Below are positions 1-5,946 of a stretch of DNA of 6,287 nt, in pieces (position 1 is the first letter of the stretch; each line of letters starts with the position of its first letter). A model generated the notes under the pieces. The model saw nothing but the letters and a program-made list of their open reading frames with translations, ran no database searches and was not told where the DNA came from. The stretch is from Opitutia bacterium. Its GTDB lineage: Bacteria; Verrucomicrobiota; Verrucomicrobiia; Opitutales; Coraliomargaritaceae. The stretch spans positions 10,427-16,713 of the forward strand of contig DOCS01000208.1 in NCBI GenBank assembly GCA_003503355.1, read 5' to 3'. A program made the position numbers and the translations under genes.

Positions 1-612
1 GAAGCGTCTGAGACGGAGTTTGAGTCGCTCGCGGACGCCGAGCCCGAAGGCGCCTTAGTCGCGCCACCTGCTGAGCTGGACGAATCAGCTGAGGTGATTG
101 AAGTCTCGCCGGATGCCGAGTTGGCCGAAGAGATGGCCGCACTTGAGTCGGGCGAGGAGGCGTCCGTTTCGGAGCAGCAACCACAGATGGCGGCTGCGGA
201 GGCAACTGAGCCGGAGAGAGTGCGGGTAGCCGTCGAGGATTGCGCGGCGACGGCGACAGCGACAGTCGATGATGAGGCGCTAGCCGAGGCACCGGCGGAG
301 GATTTATTTGGTGAAGTGGTCAAGCCGCTGGCACGTCACGTGTCAGCCAAGAAGAACGACGCTGTGTTTACCGTCAACATCCTGATCGGAATTGGCAACA
401 AGCCCTACCTGCGCGGAAGTGGTGGGGGGCTGAGCTGGGAGGCGGGCGTGCCGATGGAATTCGAAGAGATCGGCAAGTGGCGCTGGCTGGCTCCCTCGGA
501 TTTGGACGCCTCGGTGGAGGTGCAGGTGTTTCGCAACGACGAAGATGCGGACCGCAATGGTACGCATCTTTTGGAGCCTGGGCAAAACCTCGAGGTGACG
601 CCAGTCTTTTGA
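1..612 (+). CDS. Acidic Ala/Glu-rich protein with C-terminal putative beta-sandwich domain (5' partial)
   Basis: The frame is open from the first base, so the gene begins outside the window; 203 codons and a TGA stop are visible. An internal GTG at 94 could be called a start, but the same acidic composition continues upstream of it, so I treat it as internal. Codons 1-105 are low-complexity and rich in Glu, Ala, Asp and Pro, including an Ala-Thr run encoded by three near-identical hexamers (GGCGAC, GGCGAC, AGCGAC at 246-263). This resembles a disordered linker. From about codon 120 to the end the composition changes to a compact pattern with alternating hydrophobics, containing NILIGIGNKPYLRGSG, GLSWEAGVP and GKWRW. 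The Gly/Trp pattern recalls carbohydrate-binding or early-set beta sandwiches, but this is only a resemblance. Function and location are unknown. The reading frame is well supported; the fold is inference. Confidence 0.8.
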   Translation, partial: EASETEFESLADAEPEGALVAPPAELDESAEVIEVSPDAELAEEMAALESGEEASVSEQQPQMAAAEATEPERVRVAVEDCAATATATVDDEALAEAPAEDLFGEVVKPLARHVSAKKNDAVFTVNILIGIGNKPYLRGSGGGLSWEAGVPMEFEEIGKWRWLAPSDLDASVEVQVFRNDEDADRNGTHLLEPGQNLEVTPVF

Positions 613-838
613 GTTGTCCTTTGGAGGTGGCCTCGTTTGTCGTGCGGCTGTGACAATCTGTGCGGCGACGTGGTGGTCGGCAGTGTGTGTCGCTGCAATC
701 GAGCTGTAACGAATGCTCTACGCTTGGCCGCACGATGGCGAGGGTGGTTTGTCGTATGACAACGATCGCGGCGGCGATGACTTCGTGGTGAAGTTTAGGT
801 TTTGAGCGAAGCAGTTGTTGAATGCTTTGCGGTCAAGT

Positions 839-865
839 GCTCACTGTTTCAATCGAACAGCGAGC
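839..865 (-). terminator. Hairpin in the tRNA-Leu trailer (possible terminator or processing signal)
   Basis: Arms GCTCACTGTT (839-848) and AACAGCGAGC (856-865) flank a 7-base loop. In plus-strand RNA the pair at 843/861 would be an A-C mismatch. In minus-strand RNA it becomes a G-U wobble, giving a continuous 10-bp stem. That places the structure on the tRNA transcript, 10 bases beyond the tRNA 3' end. No U tract follows, so a classical intrinsic terminator is not shown; it may instead stabilise or help process the trailer. Confidence 0.4.
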
Positions 866-875
866 CTTTAAAGAG

Positions 876-958
<83 letters not shown>

Positions 959-974
959 TCATTAAAGAATGTCG

Positions 975-1004
975 CTTTTATGGAGCTGATTTTTCGGAAT
1001 GCAA
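975..1004 (-). promoter_or_regulatory. Possible promoter of tRNA-Leu
   Basis: On the minus strand a TTGCAT hexamer (999-1004) lies 16 bases before CATAAA (977-982), or 18 bases before the alternative TAAAAG (975-980). Either -10 lies about 18-20 bases ahead of the tRNA 5' end. The hexamers match the sigma-70 consensus only partly, so this is a positional guess. Confidence 0.3.
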
Positions 1005-1034
1005 GCCCTGTATTCGGTAATTTTTGTGCATAGT

Positions 1035-1062
1035 TTGCGATTCAGACGAAGTGAGCTAAAAT
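1035..1062 (+). promoter_or_regulatory. Sigma-70-like promoter of the receiver gene
   Basis: TTGCGA (1035-1040) and TAAAAT (1057-1062) are separated by 16 bases and lie about 40 bases before the ATG at 1104. A short hairpin-capable palindrome, GGTG-TCT-CACC (1068-1078), lies just downstream, near the expected transcription start. The -10 is one base off consensus; the -35 is weaker. Confidence 0.45.
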
Positions 1063-1103
1063 ATTAAGGTGTCTCACCAATCACTCTGAACGAAGGAGCG
1101 GGT

Positions 1104-1631
1104 ATGTATATTTTATTTATTGAGGACGAAGAGGCCCTGTTGGCGACTGCAGTCGAGCAATTGGAGTCAAAGGGATATGTGGTTTATCCGGTTTTAAATT
1201 TAGCGGGCGCGCTCGAGGTGATGCTCAATCCAGCGATGCCTGTAAATCTGGTGATTGCCGATTATCATTTGGCGGACGGCTTTGGTCTCGATTTTGTGAT
1301 TAAGATGAAAGCGCAGTTTCCAAGTTGCCTTTACGCTATTGTTTCCGGTTGTTTGACCGATGCGAATGTCAGGTATTTGCAGGCGCAGGGAATTCCCTAT
1401 TATCATAAGCCCTTGCTGTATCGCAAAGTCGTGGAAGATTTGCGGCGCGGGCATTTACTGGAGGTGCCTTGCCCTGTGGTTGCGGAGCCTGTGGTAGAAA
1501 TGCCTATCGTCGAAGGGGCAAGCCCAGTGTCGGAGTGTGCTGAGGTCGAGGAGGCAAGCGTTGAGGCGTCGCAAGCACTTGAGCCAAAAAAGTGGTTCGG
1601 TTTGTTCTGCACTAAGAGGGCGCAGAGCTAG
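1104..1631 (+). CDS. Stand-alone response-regulator receiver protein with acidic tail
   Basis: The 175-residue protein has one CheY-like receiver domain at about residues 1-115 and no DNA-binding or enzymatic output domain. The phosphorylation-site features are present: the acidic pair E7/D8, the phospho-acceptor D53 (in VIADYHLADG), switch residue S81 and the conserved K102 followed by P103. A tail of about 40 residues (120-161) rich in Glu, Val, Ala and Pro follows. It ends in a conspicuous basic-aromatic patch, KKWFGLFCTKR (162-172), which could be a docking or membrane-associating motif; this is inference. The ATG is supported by an AAGGAG Shine-Dalgarno sequence 5 bases upstream. The HTH-MBL gene follows closely on the same strand, so the two are probably co-transcribed. 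No histidine kinase is visible, so input and output partners are unknown. Confidence 0.9.
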   Translation: MYILFIEDEEALLATAVEQLESKGYVVYPVLNLAGALEVMLNPAMPVNLVIADYHLADGFGLDFVIKMKAQFPSCLYAIVSGCLTDANVRYLQAQGIPYYHKPLLYRKVVEDLRRGHLLEVPCPVVAEPVVEMPIVEGASPVSECAEVEEASVEASQALEPKKWFGLFCTKRAQS

Positions 1632-1706
1632 GCGGTCGCGTTGGAGTCTGGTTCTGTATTGCAGTCGATGCTTGTCGCTGGGCGGATTGTGACGCTTGCT
1701 AGCTGG

Positions 1707-2549
1707 ATGATGGAAATACGCATAGAAGACAATTTCGAAGACGTACTGATGAAGGCTTGCACTGGGCTCGGCATCGGTAAGCAAGCACTGTCTGAAAGTG
1801 CCGGGTTGCCGTTGGCTGCGGTTGCCGCTTTGTTGAATGGAGAGTATAATGAAGCGAGTGTGCGCGCAGTGGCGCCGGTGCTCGCGCTGGATGTCGAGGC
1901 GCTGATTTCGATGGCTAATCAGGCATGGGCGCCAGCAGCAATCGAAGTGTCTGGGCTCAAATGCTATAATACCCCGTTCCCCGTGCCGGGCTATGAGGAG
2001 ATGACGGTTAACAGCTATCTGGTTTGGAGCCCGAAGACCAAGGTTGCGATAGCGTTCGATACTGGTGCGAATGTGGATGCGCTGCTGGCGGATGTTCAAA
2101 CGCTCGGCCTTGATTTGCAGGCTTTAGCGATTACGCATTCGCACCGTGACCATATCGCTGCATATGAGGCGTTGCTCGAGTCGATCGAGGGTTCGGTTGC
2201 CTTTGCTCCTGAGCTTGAGCCGTATGCCGACGCGGATCCCCTCACTCATGGCGACTCCATTGACTTGGAGGGCCTGCACATCGAGGTGCGTTTGACCAAC
2301 GGTCATTCACCGGGTGGCACCACCTATGTGGTTGAGGGGCTGGCTCAGCCAGTGGCGATTGTCGGCGACGCGCTGTTCTGTCTGTCGCAGGGCGGTGCGG
2401 TGAATGCCTATGCGCAGGCCTTGGAAAGTAACCGTGCTCATATTTTATCACTGTCGGACGATACGGTTCTGTGCGCCGGGCACGGACCGCTGACCACGGT
2501 TGCCAACGAGAAAGCACGCAACCCTTTCTTTCCCGAGTTTAAGAGCTGA
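1707..2549 (+). CDS. Metallo-beta-lactamase-fold hydrolase with N-terminal HTH-like segment
   Basis: Numbered from the ATG at 1707 (280 aa). Residues about 10-70 form a helical segment resembling an XRE-type helix-turn-helix (GIGKQALSESAGLPLAAVAALLNG, about residues 21-44, in two adjoining stretches). Residues about 80-280 are a metallo-beta-lactamase fold of glyoxalase II-like type. The metal-ligand set is complete: H144, H146, D148 and H149 in THSHRDH, then H200, D221 and H259. This implies a dinuclear-metal hydrolase acting on an ester, thioester or similar bond; the substrate cannot be told. Start choice is open. A TTG at 1641 has AGGCGG 5 bases upstream, overlapping the receiver gene's stop, and would add 22 residues. 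I prefer ATG 1707 (or 1710) because the extra stretch is not domain-like. The neighbouring receiver gene suggests a shared signalling role. Confidence 0.85.
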   Translation: MMEIRIEDNFEDVLMKACTGLGIGKQALSESAGLPLAAVAALLNGEYNEASVRAVAPVLALDVEALISMANQAWAPAAIEVSGLKCYNTPFPVPGYEEMTVNSYLVWSPKTKVAIAFDTGANVDALLADVQTLGLDLQALAITHSHRDHIAAYEALLESIEGSVAFAPELEPYADADPLTHGDSIDLEGLHIEVRLTNGHSPGGTTYVVEGLAQPVAIVGDALFCLSQGGAVNAYAQALESNRAHILSLSDDTVLCAGHGPLTTVANEKARNPFFPEFKS

Positions 2550-2571
2550 CGCCGGGGCTCTTGGCTATACG

Positions 2572-2597
2572 TATCAAATTATCCTGATATGTTGATA
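2572..2597. promoter_or_regulatory. 26-bp imperfect dyad upstream of metK, candidate operator
   Basis: An outer pair TATCAA (2572-2577) / TTGATA (2592-2597) and an inner pair TATC (2580-2583) / GATA (2586-2589) are arranged symmetrically, with three 2-base spacers that do not match. Thus 20 of 26 positions obey two-fold symmetry. The centre is only 2 bases, too tight for a stable RNA hairpin, which favours a DNA site for a dimeric repressor. It ends 43 bases before the metK ATG. Its right arm TTGATA also matches a -35 hexamer at 5 of 6 positions, although no good -10 lies at the right distance. Regulation of metK from here is inference. Confidence 0.5.
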
Positions 2598-2640
2598 AGT
2601 TGCTTGATTTTTACGGTGAATTGAAAACACTGTGGGACAT

Positions 2641-3801
2641 ATGAGTAACAATTTCATCTTTTCTTCCGAGTCGGTGGGCGAGGGCCATCCGGACAAAGTC
2701 GCCGATTATATTTCCGACAGCGTGCTCGACGCCTGCCTGACGCAAGACCCGAACAGCCGTGTGGCGTGCGAGACCTTGGTTAAGAGCAACTGTGTCGTTC
2801 TCGCGGGTGAAATTAGCACCAATGCGAAACTCAACTACGAGGAAATTGTTCGCCAAGCGATCCGCGAGATTGGTTACACCAACGACGATGATGTGTTTCA
2901 TGCGGACAAGGTGTTTATTTCGAACATCCTGACCGCTCAGTCCTCGGACATTGCGCAGGGCGTCGATGCGGCGGAAGCGACTGGCAAAAAGACTGCCGAG
3001 CAAGGGGCGGGCGACCAAGGTATCATGTTTGGTTACGCGTGTAATCAAACTCCGGAATTGATGCCTGCGGCGATTATGTATGCTCATCGGTTGTTGCGTG
3101 AGATCGCGTACCAGCGTAAGCAGCTCATAGTCGATTGGCTGCGTCCCGACGTGAAGAGTCAAGTCGCGCTGGAATATGTCGATGGCAAGCCGGTCGCGAT
3201 TAAGAACGTGGTAATCTCCACTCAGCATGCGGAAGGTAAGCCACACGCTGAAATCGAAGCATTTTGTAAAGAAATCGCCCGCAAGGTGTTGCCTGCTGAA
3301 CTGCTCACCGATCAGACCGAGTATCTTATCAATCCAACCGGTAACTTTGTGATCGGCGGCCCTCAAGGCGACGCTGGTCTCACCGGTCGTAAGATTATTG
3401 TGGATACCTATGGTGGTTGGGCACGTCACGGTGGTGGTGCATTCTCCGGTAAAGATCCCTCGAAGGTCGACCGCTCGGCGGCATACTTTACACGTTGGGT
3501 GGCGAAAAACATCGTGGCTGCCGGCTTGGCAGATGCGTGCGAATTACAAGTCGCCTACGCGATCGGGCATCCATATCCGACCAGTGTGCACATCGACACT
3601 TTCGGCACCGGTATAGTGAGCGATGCGCAAATCGCCGCTGCCGCGCAGAAGGTTTTCAGCTTCAAGCCCGCCGACATTGTTACTCAGCTCGACTTGCTGC
3701 GTCCGATCTATCGCGAATCGACTCATTACGGTCACTTCGCCAAGGACAACCTGCCTTGGGAGTCGACCGCCAAAGCCGACGAACTCAAAGCCGCGCTGTA
3801 A
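2641..3801 (+). CDS. metK: S-adenosylmethionine synthetase
   Basis: The enzyme makes S-adenosylmethionine from methionine and ATP, releasing phosphate and diphosphate, in the cytoplasm. The 386-residue length is normal for bacterial MetK. Signature segments in order: [16 protein letters not shown] near the N-terminus, with catalytic-type H16, D18 and K19; the ATP-binding motif [12 protein letters not shown] at 122-133; [12 protein letters not shown] at 240-251; and the Gly-rich phosphate-binding loop [16 protein letters not shown] at 264-279. The three-domain protein is complete, with no frameshift. A GTG at 2632 would add three residues (MGH), but family members start at the MSNNFIF-type sequence, so ATG 2641 is chosen; no clear Shine-Dalgarno precedes either. 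Its partner ahcY lies 242 bp downstream on the same strand. A dyad at 2572-2597 is a candidate regulatory site; I see no SAM riboswitch in the roughly 90-base upstream gap. Confidence 0.98.
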   Translation: MSNNFIFSSESVGEGHPDKVADYISDSVLDACLTQDPNSRVACETLVKSNCVVLAGEISTNAKLNYEEIVRQAIREIGYTNDDDVFHADKVFISNILTAQSSDIAQGVDAAEATGKKTAEQGAGDQGIMFGYACNQTPELMPAAIMYAHRLLREIAYQRKQLIVDWLRPDVKSQVALEYVDGKPVAIKNVVISTQHAEGKPHAEIEAFCKEIARKVLPAELLTDQTEYLINPTGNFVIGGPQGDAGLTGRKIIVDTYGGWARHGGGAFSGKDPSKVDRSAAYFTRWVAKNIVAAGLADACELQVAYAIGHPYPTSVHIDTFGTGIVSDAQIAAAAQKVFSFKPADIVTQLDLLRPIYRESTHYGHFAKDNLPWESTAKADELKAAL

Positions 3802-3814
3802 GGCAGGCTAAGAG

Positions 3815-3858
3815 TTGCCCACAAATCGCACGAATTTTCACGAATGCCTAAGATTGTT
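3815..3858 (+). repeat. Left inverted-repeat arm, three CACRAAT units
   Basis: CACAAAT at 3820, CACGAAT at 3829 and CACGAAT at 3839 are spaced 9 and 10 bases apart, preceded by TTGCC. The arm extends inward to GATTGTT at 3852-3858. It pairs with the arm at 3984-4018. Confidence 0.7.
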
Positions 3859-3983
3859 TTATAAGAGTGAGAGCTCTCAGGTTTTAAATTATCTAAACGC
3901 AACAAGTCATAAACTTGGCATTTTGGTCAACTTCGGTGCTGCCTCAGGAATCGAATCCAAACGATTGGTGCTTCAATAAAAAT

Positions 3984-4018
3984 AACAATCCATGCCCATT
4001 CGTGAAATTCGTGGGCAA
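3984..4018 (-). repeat. Right inverted-repeat arm, two CACGAAT units
   Basis: On the minus strand this reads TTGCCCACGAAT, then TTCACGAATG, then a 6-base gap and GATTGTT. It matches the left arm except for one base and the left arm's extra 10-base unit. It ends 25 bases before the ahcY ATG. Confidence 0.7.
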
Positions 4019-4043
4019 AAAATCTAAACTATCAATTCATATT

Positions 4044-5483
4044 ATGAGCACAGACACACTGACAACCACTGACTACAAGGTCAAAGACATCTCCCTCGCC
4101 GACTTCGGTCGTAAGGAGGTCGAAATCGCACAATTCGAAATGCCGGGCCTAATGGCGACGCGCGACAAATACTCCAAGGAGCAGCCACTCAAGGGTGTGC
4201 GCGTGATGGGCTCGCTGCACATGACGATTCAGACCGCGGTGCTGATCGAGACACTGCAAGCACTTGGAGCGGACATCCGTTGGTGCTCGTGTAATATTTT
4301 CTCCACACAGGATCATGCAGCTGCCTATGTTGCCAAAAATCTCGATGTGCCGGTTTTTGCCTGGAAGGGCGAAACACTTGAAGAATACTGGTGGTGCACC
4401 GAGCAAGCGCTCACATGGCCCGACGGTTCCGGTCCTCAATTGATTGTAGACGACGGCGGCGATGCCACTCTCCTGATCCATAAGGGCAAGGAACTCGAGG
4501 ACGGCAGCGATTGGGTCAGTTCCGACTCTGCAAGCATGGAAGAAGCCGTGATCAAGAGTCTGCTGAAGAAGATCAATGCACAGAAGCCGAACCACTGGAA
4601 TGAGGTGGTGAAGGAGTGGAAGGGTGTTTCCGAAGAAACCACGACTGGTGTGCACCGTCTCTACGAAATGCACAAAGCAGGCAAACTGCTGGTGCCGGCG
4701 ATTAACGTTAACGACTCGGTCACCAAAGCCAAATTCGACAATCTGTACGGCTGCCGCGAGTCCCTGCTCGATGGTATCAAGCGTGCGACTGACGTCATGA
4801 TTGCGGGCAAGGTGGGCGTTGTCTGTGGCTACGGTGACGTCGGCAAGGGCTGTGCGGCCGCACTCAAGGGGATGGGCGCGCAAGTGGTCGTCACCGAAGT
4901 AGACCCGATTTGCGCACTGCAAGCAGCGATGGAAGGTCACCGGGTCTTGACCCTCGAGGACACGCTCGGTTGGGGCGACATCTACGTCACTACCACCGGT
5001 AATTACGGCATCATCACGGCAGACCAGATGTCAAAGATGAAGGACCAAGCGATTGTGTGTAACATTGGACACTTCGACAACGAAATCGGCGTTGACGCAT
5101 TGAACGACATGCCGGGAGTGGAAGTTGAGGAGATCAAGCCCGACGATCAAGGTGCAGTGGATAAGTACACATTCCCAGCTGGGAACAGCATTTATTTGCT
5201 AGCCAAAGGTCGCCTCGTAAATCTCGGCTGTGCGACTGGACACCCATCGTTTGTGATGTCCAATAGCTTTACCAACCAAGCGCTCGCTCAAATTGAGCTT
5301 TGGAAGCAGGTCGAGAAATACACCCCAGGCGTGTACATCTTGCCCAAGCACATCGACGAAGAAGTGGCGCGCTTGCACCTAGAGAAGATCGGCTGCAAGC
5401 TGACCAAGCTCAGCGACGAGCAGGCGTCATACATCGGTGTCAAGTCGACGGGTCCTTTCAAGCCGGAGCATTACCGCTACTAG
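4044..5483 (+). CDS. ahcY: Adenosylhomocysteinase (S-adenosyl-L-homocysteine hydrolase)
   Basis: The enzyme reversibly cleaves S-adenosylhomocysteine to adenosine and homocysteine with tightly bound NAD, removing the product inhibitor of methyltransferases. The protein is 479 aa, the long bacterial form with an insertion of about 40 residues around 145-190. Family marks: [10 protein letters not shown] at 56-65; [12 protein letters not shown] at 83-94; DDGGD at 136-140; EETTTG at 197-202; substrate-site K228, D232 and N233 in SVTKAKFDN; the Rossmann loop GYGDVGKG at 262-269; GHFDNEIG at 342-349; and the C-terminal KPEHYRY that contributes to the neighbouring subunit's cofactor site. The frame stays open upstream to a TTG at 3915, but those 43 codons run through the inverted-repeat element and look non-conserved, so ATG 4044 is the start. 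No Shine-Dalgarno is evident. It follows metK and ends in a strong terminator. Confidence 0.98.
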   Translation: MSTDTLTTTDYKVKDISLADFGRKEVEIAQFEMPGLMATRDKYSKEQPLKGVRVMGSLHMTIQTAVLIETLQALGADIRWCSCNIFSTQDHAAAYVAKNLDVPVFAWKGETLEEYWWCTEQALTWPDGSGPQLIVDDGGDATLLIHKGKELEDGSDWVSSDSASMEEAVIKSLLKKINAQKPNHWNEVVKEWKGVSEETTTGVHRLYEMHKAGKLLVPAINVNDSVTKAKFDNLYGCRESLLDGIKRATDVMIAGKVGVVCGYGDVGKGCAAALKGMGAQVVVTEVDPICALQAAMEGHRVLTLEDTLGWGDIYVTTTGNYGIITADQMSKMKDQAIVCNIGHFDNEIGVDALNDMPGVEVEEIKPDDQGAVDKYTFPAGNSIYLLAKGRLVNLGCATGHPSFVMSNSFTNQALAQIELWKQVEKYTPGVYILPKHIDEEVARLHLEKIGCKLTKLSDEQASYIGVKSTGPFKPEHYRY

Positions 5484-5506
5484 GCGACACGCAGAATCCA
5501 ATTTCC

Positions 5507-5539
5507 AAAGCGCTCTCCATTGCGGAGAGCGCTTTTTTT
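5507..5539 (+). terminator. Rho-independent terminator after ahcY
   Basis: A perfect 12-bp stem, AAAGCGCTCTCC (5507-5518) with GGAGAGCGCTTT (5524-5535), closes a 5-base loop. A run of seven T (5533-5539) begins in the last three stem bases and follows it. It starts 23 bases after the ahcY stop and probably ends the metK-ahcY transcription unit. The AAA/TTT flanks allow partial function in the reverse direction. Confidence 0.93.
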
Positions 5540-5540
5540 A

Positions 5541-5946
5541 TAGTTACTGGGTAAGGCACGGCAGTGGCTGCTGTTTTCGGAGTGGTCGGGCGGCGGCCGT
5601 TGTGATTTTCGCCTTGGTTTCTGGATTCTCGGTCGCACGGCGACGACAGCCATTGTGATCGGTGCTTCGACGCGAATCGACGATGAAACTTTCTTGGGAA
5701 GGGCGGAATTGACAGAGGGATCAAGCGTTGTCGCGCGCCGCTTTAGCAAACGAATCCTGCACCGTGTCCCTGAAAGGCTAATGCGAGATTGGCGCTCCTG
5801 GGCTCCAGTCTGGCTAGTCACACTTTGTTGATTATCAAACGCGTGATTCGTCCAATATGCCATGCCATTGCAGCAAGTCTGCGCAACTGCAGGATTTAGC
5901 TTAAAATCACTTTGCCAAACTCACTTCTTGCTAGAAGATTTAGCTC
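5541..5946. other. Intergenic region without a supportable gene
   Basis: These 406 bases separate the ahcY terminator from the M42 peptidase gene. One plus-strand frame is open between stops from 5544 to 5831 (95 codons) but has no usable early start. An overlapping minus-strand frame yields Pro/Arg-rich shadow-like sequence. An 11-bp palindrome, TTGAT-T-ATCAA, lies at 5828-5838. A TAAAAT hexamer at 5902-5907 could be a -10 for the peptidase gene, but no good -35 accompanies it. The 9-mer GATTTAGCT occurs at 5893-5901 and again at 5937-5945, just before the ATG. No tRNA, known ncRNA or CRISPR array is seen. Confidence 0.5.

Larger units (their letters stand above)
3815..4018. mobile_element. 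MITE-like or REP-like element with terminal inverted repeats
   Basis: The metK-ahcY gap holds a roughly 204-bp segment whose ends are imperfect inverted repeats. The left end starts TTGCCCACAAAT and the right end, read inward on the other strand, starts TTGCCCACGAAT. Both continue to TTCACGAATG and, after a few divergent bases, GATTGTT. The left arm has an additional 10-base CACGAAT unit. The 125-bp interior encodes nothing convincing and includes a 12-bp palindrome (TGAGAGCTCTCA, 3868-3879) and a small hairpin (3903-3917). No clear target-site duplication is seen. A non-autonomous, inverted-repeat interspersed element is the best reading; active mobility is not shown. Confidence 0.55.

Noticed and set aside
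662..696. Inverted repeat GCGGCGAC / GTCGCTGC after the first gene
   Set aside because: The loop is 19 bases, no T tract follows, and GC-rich DNA produces such matches easily.
374..733. Minus-strand open frames overlapping the first gene
   Set aside because: Arg/Pro/Ser-rich products typical of the complement of an acidic coding region; no start signals.
2541..2562. Terminator after the MBL gene (AAGAGC / GCTCTT)
   Set aside because: Only a 6-bp stem with a 10-base loop overlapping the stop codon, and no T tract follows.
2550..2640. SAM riboswitch before metK
   Set aside because: The gap is about 90 bases and shows neither the SAM-I core nor the compact SAM-II/V pseudoknot pattern that I know; the symmetric dyad explains the visible structure better.
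2611..3429. Long open frame (272 codons) antisense to metK
   Set aside because: It mirrors the codon structure of a fully convincing metK and its product has no recognisable motif; a shadow frame.
3820..3845. CRISPR-like array from the CACGAAT units
   Set aside because: Units are 7 bases with 2-3 base gaps and only three copies; no spacers of CRISPR length.
3802..4043. SAH riboswitch before ahcY
   Set aside because: The GC-rich SAH aptamer core is not seen; the region is AT-rich and dominated by the inverted-repeat element.
4149..4940. 263-codon open frame antisense to ahcY
   Set aside because: It lies wholly inside ahcY, and its Cys/His-rich product reflects the complement of ahcY codons.
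5458..5863. Minus-strand open frames (88 and 127 codons) across the ahcY end and the intergenic region
   Set aside because: They run through the ahcY terminator, and their Pro/Arg-rich products look non-coding.
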